A stretch of DNA of 64,000 bases, taken from contig JBBHKE010001133.1 in NCBI GenBank assembly GCA_037447655.1, positions 143,499 to 207,498 on the forward strand. The letters run 5' to 3'. Position 1 is the first letter of the stretch, and every line of letters begins with the position of its first letter. This DNA is from Zygnema cylindricum. Its lineage: Eukaryota > Streptophyta > Zygnematophyceae > Zygnematales > Zygnemataceae. Positions 59,854 to 64,000 of this stretch are shown here, in pieces. The notes under the pieces are model-generated. The model made no database searches and had not been told where the DNA came from. It saw only the letters and a program-made list of their open reading frames with translations. The position numbers and the translations under genes were made by a program.

Positions 59854-60000
59854 GTTTATAGTTACTTACCAATAACCGATTTGTACCTTTCTTTGACCCA
59901 TCGATAATCGATGTTTACCTTTTTTTATCCATTAATAATTGATATCTACCTTATTTTGACCTATCAATAATGTACCTTTTTTCGACCTATAGATAACAAT
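59854..60000 (+). repeat. Minisatellite, right part
   Basis: Decayed continuation of the 32-bp array (TGTACCTTTCTTTGACCCAT, CGATAATCGAT). Confidence 0.75.
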
Positions 60001-60942
60001 ATTTCAATTAGATATCGGAAGGAACTTATTTTGATATTGTACGAGTACAACGGCTTGGTATGCTGAAAAAATAATACCTCGACAACTGATTTGACTTTTA
60101 GAGATTTTGATTGGGTTTCATTCGTTTTAGTGCCCTCATACCCTTTCTACATAATGTCTTTATCCTAAAATAATGATTTTTACTTATTACATGATAGATT
60201 TGTCATTGCAAACATAAAAAATTATTATAAACATTAGAAACTAGAACCAACTTTTAAACCCGACTACATTGATTATAGTTTCTCATTATTGTGCTTCATA
60301 GATGTTGTCTCATACAAAAGATGACAAAAACCACAAATCAGTACCATGTGTACATTCACTAAATAAGATTATCACGTAAGTAAAAGACCAAAAAATATAT
60401 ATCTCTCAGTATCAAAGTAAGGTACATCTACATGCATGTACAAAGATTGCTCAAAGTTTTATGTGAGAATAAATTTCAAAAAGGAAAGAATTTCTTTGTC
60501 ATTTCTTCCTAAAATTTTGGTCCTTCACTTTTAGTCTTGTAAACGTTTTCGTACGTAAGTGTTGCCCAACATGGATTGGCTTTTGTTCTAGCCAACCGGA
60601 TTGTGATACATGTTATGACGTACGATGGACTATAACAAGTATAATACAATATAGTATATAGTATAGTACAATATAGCATATTGCATTAGGGTATAGTACT
60701 ACGATATATTTACATATATATCGGCGACAACATTTTTTTCCGTCCCCGGATGACATATTGGGCCCCTTTGCGGCTCGATAACCGGTAATATTGGTTATCA
60801 GTACAGCAATATGAAATTTACCGTTACAAAACACTTTTGAATAGTGTGTTAAAAATATAATAAAATATTAGCCGGTAGTGAGCTAAACAAGATGATTGTG
60901 AAAAGTATAGAAAATCAATTTCAGTGGCCATAGTTGTTAGAG
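60001..60942. other. Gene-free AT-rich stretch
   Basis: No gene seen. 60630-60720 is a TATAGTA-type imperfect repeat. Confidence 0.5.
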
Positions 60943-60945
60943 TTA

Positions 60946-61612
60946 GGGTATGGTTACATCAAGAGGTCTCTGTAATAGTACAGACAGGAAAAATTTTGTA
61001 TTACAGAGGCCTCGGTTACATCGCGTATCGTCTGTAAACAAGTTTTTACATACGTGTTCTAATTTGAGTGATTCCACATAAGTCGACAATCAAATCTATA
61101 AAATCGTCAAAGATTTGGAAACCGACCATTTGCGTAAAATAATCCGTAATTGTGTATTACGTACGTGTACTTCACAAGTGTTTCGCGTCAATGTACCTCA
61201 GAGATCTACTTCACGCTGCTGAATTTCAGGAAAAAACCGTATTTCTTTTCGGCAAAAATTTTACGGTCACCCTGTCCGAAGGCACGTGACTTTGGGGACG
61301 TGTGAAAATTTTCATTTTTCATCGACGCACGTGTCTGACATCCAGGTGTAGCGATTTGACTGGTCCTGTATTGCTGAACCCACCTCGGTGAGGTGGGTTC
61401 ACCAATACAAAGGCGTATGGAGCAATTGCTTCGCAGATGAAGACCAAAATGTAATCGGAAGGTCGACGTCTTCCCCTGGATACTTAGAGAATCTTAATTT
61501 TATTTTTTGTAATGTTGTTTTCAAGAAACTCACGGAAGTATTGTATGGCATGGTTCGGGAAAGTACAAAATTGTGTATTAAACCTCACTTTTTGTTTGAT
61601 GTAACCATACCC
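60946..61612. mobile_element. Harbinger-like non-autonomous element, TTA target duplication
   Basis: TTA on both sides (60943-60945, 61613-61615) and perfect 17-bp inverted ends GGGTATGGTTACATCAA. 667 bp, no transposase; length, design and parts of the interior match 53993-54657. Confidence 0.9.
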
Positions 61613-61978
61613 TTAAACATTAATAACTTCAATAATACTTTCCGGGCAGTCAAAGTACTTTCTTTTATCACTTTTACCCATTTTCAATCGTGACATCACG
61701 ATCGAAGGTAAAACCATTGCCGTTCGATTGTTTGCGTCGAAATAGAATCCTACGGTTGATTACAAAGGCTTTTTTTTGCCCGAAAAATGTTAAATAACAA
61801 AAAGACAAAAACGACGGGCGGTGTACTGTTTGGTGTCAATTCGTACCAGGTTTATAGAACATTTGTACCTCTTTGTACTCGTTACGTAAATGATAATTCC
61901 AAGTTAAATATTGTTTTAACGTGAAATAAATATTTAAAGTTTTGAGTTAATTTTGTTTATGTAAGATAAAAAAAACAT

Positions 61979-62050
61979 GCGTCGGTAGTCCAACGGTCAG
62001 GATAGATGCCTTCCAAGAATCAGCCCCAAGTTCGACTCCCGGCCGGCGCA
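61979..62050 (+). pseudogene. tRNA-Gly (UCC) degenerate copy
   Basis: Same 72 nt as the tRNA at 58072 with six or so changes. The acceptor still pairs (one G-U), anticodon TCC is kept, but one anticodon-stem pair (G-A) and two T-stem pairs (A-C) are lost and the B box is damaged (AGTTCGACTCC retained, stem broken). Probably not charged. A T-run follows. Confidence 0.8.
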
Positions 62051-62317
62051 TTCTGTATAATTTTTTTTTAATTTTTTAGTTATTGAAATGTAATCTTGGC
62101 CGGTTACCAAACGTTACCAAACTTTTACATCACTTATATGCGGGTCATCAATGTGAGTGGAACAAAGGAGACTACAGAACCGTATTGAACAAACTGGAGG
62201 ACCATAAATATTTGTAGGCTGTCACGTCAAACGTGGAAACAAACAAAAGCGGTTAAAGTTTGACATACTTTGTCTTTTCTGAAGTAAGAGTGTTAAAAAG
62301 TAATAACAAAATATTAC

Positions 62318-62418
62318 CCGGTCGTGATATGCCAGCCGGTCGTGATATGCTAGCCGGTTGTGATATGCTAGCCTGTCGTGATATGCTAGCCGGTCGTGAT
62401 ATGCTAGCCGGTCGTCGA
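62318..62418 (+). repeat. 18-bp tandem repeat, 5-6 copies
   Basis: Unit GGTCGTGATATGCTAGCC with single-base variants, GC-richer than the flanks. A multiple of three, so it reads as a periodic peptide in several frames, but no gene context is seen. Confidence 0.93.
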
Positions 62419-62621
62419 GGAAACAGGTCGATTTTGAAAAAGTCTAGAAAATCAACAGGTTTGTACCACTTTGTACCTTTCTTTATTTGTTGACGTAAAC
62501 TCTCGCGCAAAAGTGAATATATTATTTTAACGTGAAATAGTTATTCCTAGCGTCGACGTGACCAAAAAACCATGCTAAATCTCGTTTGTCACAAAAAATC
62601 ATTTACGTGGCATTGTGATAC

Positions 62622-62825
62622 TACACCGTCGATCGTATTTAGCGTGTTGAACACTAATTCGGCGCCCCTAAATTTTGACCCTTGAACCTTAAATGGAATA
62701 AATGACGCTATTTAAGGACGTGGACCATAATCTGCCACGTTTCCTGACACTGAATTAGAATTAATGACGCTAATTTTTTCTTTTTCAATAATAATTTATA
62801 CACCTCAAATACGATCGACGGTGTA
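62622..62825. mobile_element. MITE family A relative, short form, TIR TACACCGTCGATCGTATTT
   Basis: Perfect 19-bp inverted ends (62622-62640, 62807-62825). 204 bp. Interior has the family signature in reverse (CTAATTCGGCGCCCCTAAAT). Confidence 0.88.
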
Positions 62826-63274
62826 CAGTACAGTAACGTACTATACACTATACGAAATTATTTAATATCATTGACACTTTTGTTCGCCCGTATCGAATAT
62901 CGCAAGGACGTCCCCGATACGCATCATTAGAAGTTTACTGTGAATATTGCATTCGTATTATTTTACATGTTTCGTCGGAACCTTAGTACTTGAAACTTAA
63001 CGTCACCATGTACTTGAAACTTAGAGAATTTACTTTGTTTTTTAGGGCAGATCCGGCGAACACGATTTCGGGTGTCCCTATGTGTACCAAACGAAGTTGT
63101 CACTTAAGGGCGTGACGATTGTATACATCAACAATGCCCGTGACGACTGTTGACAGTGTACAAGCTGTGATGACGCACGTTATTTTTTGTAACTGCTTGT
63201 GACGTCGCATGACTTTTGGTGACATTGTAGACGTACGGCCATCCAACCTGTGTCGTTTCACGGTTGAAGGCATA
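62826..63274. other. Gene-free stretch
   Basis: No gene. 63090-63240 (GACGATTGTATAC..., TGACATTGTAGACGTACG) resembles 12390-12560 inside the Harbinger-like element and may be another fragment. Confidence 0.4.
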
Positions 63275-63695
63275 GTTCAAAAGTAGGCGTTTTTTGGTAG
63301 GCCTTTTGTAGGCCGCCTTTAGCATAAGTTGTGTTCTGAGTTTTCCATGTGATATTCTTAGATCGCTACTTTGATCAACGACCGTCCGATCGTCCGAATC
63401 TGACGATAGTCCTATCGTTAGTTGTGTTATGGGCTTTTCATGTGATCTTCTTAGATCGTTACTTTCATCAATGACCGTTAGATCGTCCAAATCTGGCGGT
63501 TTGAATAAAAAGTCACTCAAAACTCACAGAAAAATATTTTTTTGTCCGATTTTTTTTTCAAATTTAGACATGACGTTTAATTCTCTATCGATCCATGTGC
63601 AACTCAACCTTGTTACTATTTTATTTCATTTTGCGGCCAATACAACATGGGTCTTAAGGCCATATTGTATGTTTTGCATACAATATGCATATTGG
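63275..63695 (-). mobile_element. MITE family B fragment with internal duplication
   Basis: Starts with the family end (CATAGTTCAAAAGTAGG) and contains two copies of the segment CATGTGATCTTCTTAGATCG...CGTCCGAATCTG. The other end (CATATTGTATGTTTTGCATA) is followed by unrelated sequence, with no terminal repeat. Confidence 0.75.
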
Positions 63696-64000
63696 AAAAA
63701 GAACACATTTTACAGTTAAGTTTGACTCTAAGTGAGTCACGATTAGAAGATATCTTAATTAATCTACGTAACGCGACATATTATTGGACGATCACAATTA
63801 CACGTGGCCAATTCATTAACCATGGAAGCGTCATGCCTGCAAAACAACGATAATACACAAATCGTCTGTCCCTTTGGTCTCTTTTGTAAGAGAATTCCGT
63901 ACATTCAATAACCTGCATCATTTTTCAATAATTACAACTCTTTCATAAAAAATTTTGCGGACAACTTTTTCAAATCCCCGCTTCGTTTTGAGTTTTTAAA
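63696..64000. other. Right edge; nothing recognised
   Basis: AT-rich, short frames only. Confidence 0.5.

Overview
The window is nuclear DNA of a photosynthetic streptophyte (a land plant or streptophyte alga). Supporting evidence: a fused DHFR-TS gene, a caleosin, a thylakoid-lumen TLP18.3 gene with a two-part plastid transit peptide, TTTAGGG-type degenerate repeats, GT-AG introns and the standard stop codons TAA, TAG and TGA. The species cannot be named from sequence alone. The DNA is AT-rich, gene-sparse and loaded with short inverted-repeat elements and simple repeats.

Layout. 1-1.06 kb: first coding exon of DHFR-TS (minus), running off the left edge. 1.3-4.6 kb: MITEs, a tRNA-derived SINE-like head and pyrimidine-rich simple repeats. 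4.65-11.31 kb: a complete 12-exon minus-strand gene for a secreted protein with 8 leucine-rich repeats (each an exact 72-nt exon), a Cys-rich EGF-like domain and an extensin-like Pro-rich tail. 12.3-20 kb: transposon-rich, with a Harbinger-like element, a decayed AT-rich ORF block bracketed by an 86-bp direct repeat, and nested MITEs. 20.58-23.98 kb: caleosin (plus, 6 exons). 26.8-29.72 kb: ubiquitin-RPL40 fusion (plus) with TATA box and telo-box. 31.9-33.4 kb: decayed LINE 3' end (minus). 35.04-45.74 kb: a 12-exon minus-strand gene for a 1256-residue Gln-rich coiled-coil protein. 48.12-53.34 kb: TLP18.3 (plus, 3 exons). 54-64 kb: Harbinger-like elements, a MITE family with TTCAAAAGTAGG ends, an LSMD1/NAA38-like gene (minus), tRNA-Gly(UCC) and a degenerate second copy, and a long 32-bp minisatellite split by a MITE.

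All exon models below were built by hand from reading-frame continuity and splice sites; every complete model closes with an integral number of codons. The genes are unrelated housekeeping or plant-specific genes, not a cluster. No antiviral, CRISPR or biosynthetic system is visible. The most unusual signals are (1) tandem duplication of exon-intron junctions at five junctions in two neighbouring genes, (2) the LRR + Cys-rich + Pro-rich secreted protein, and (3) an unrecognised AT-rich ORF block broken by stops.
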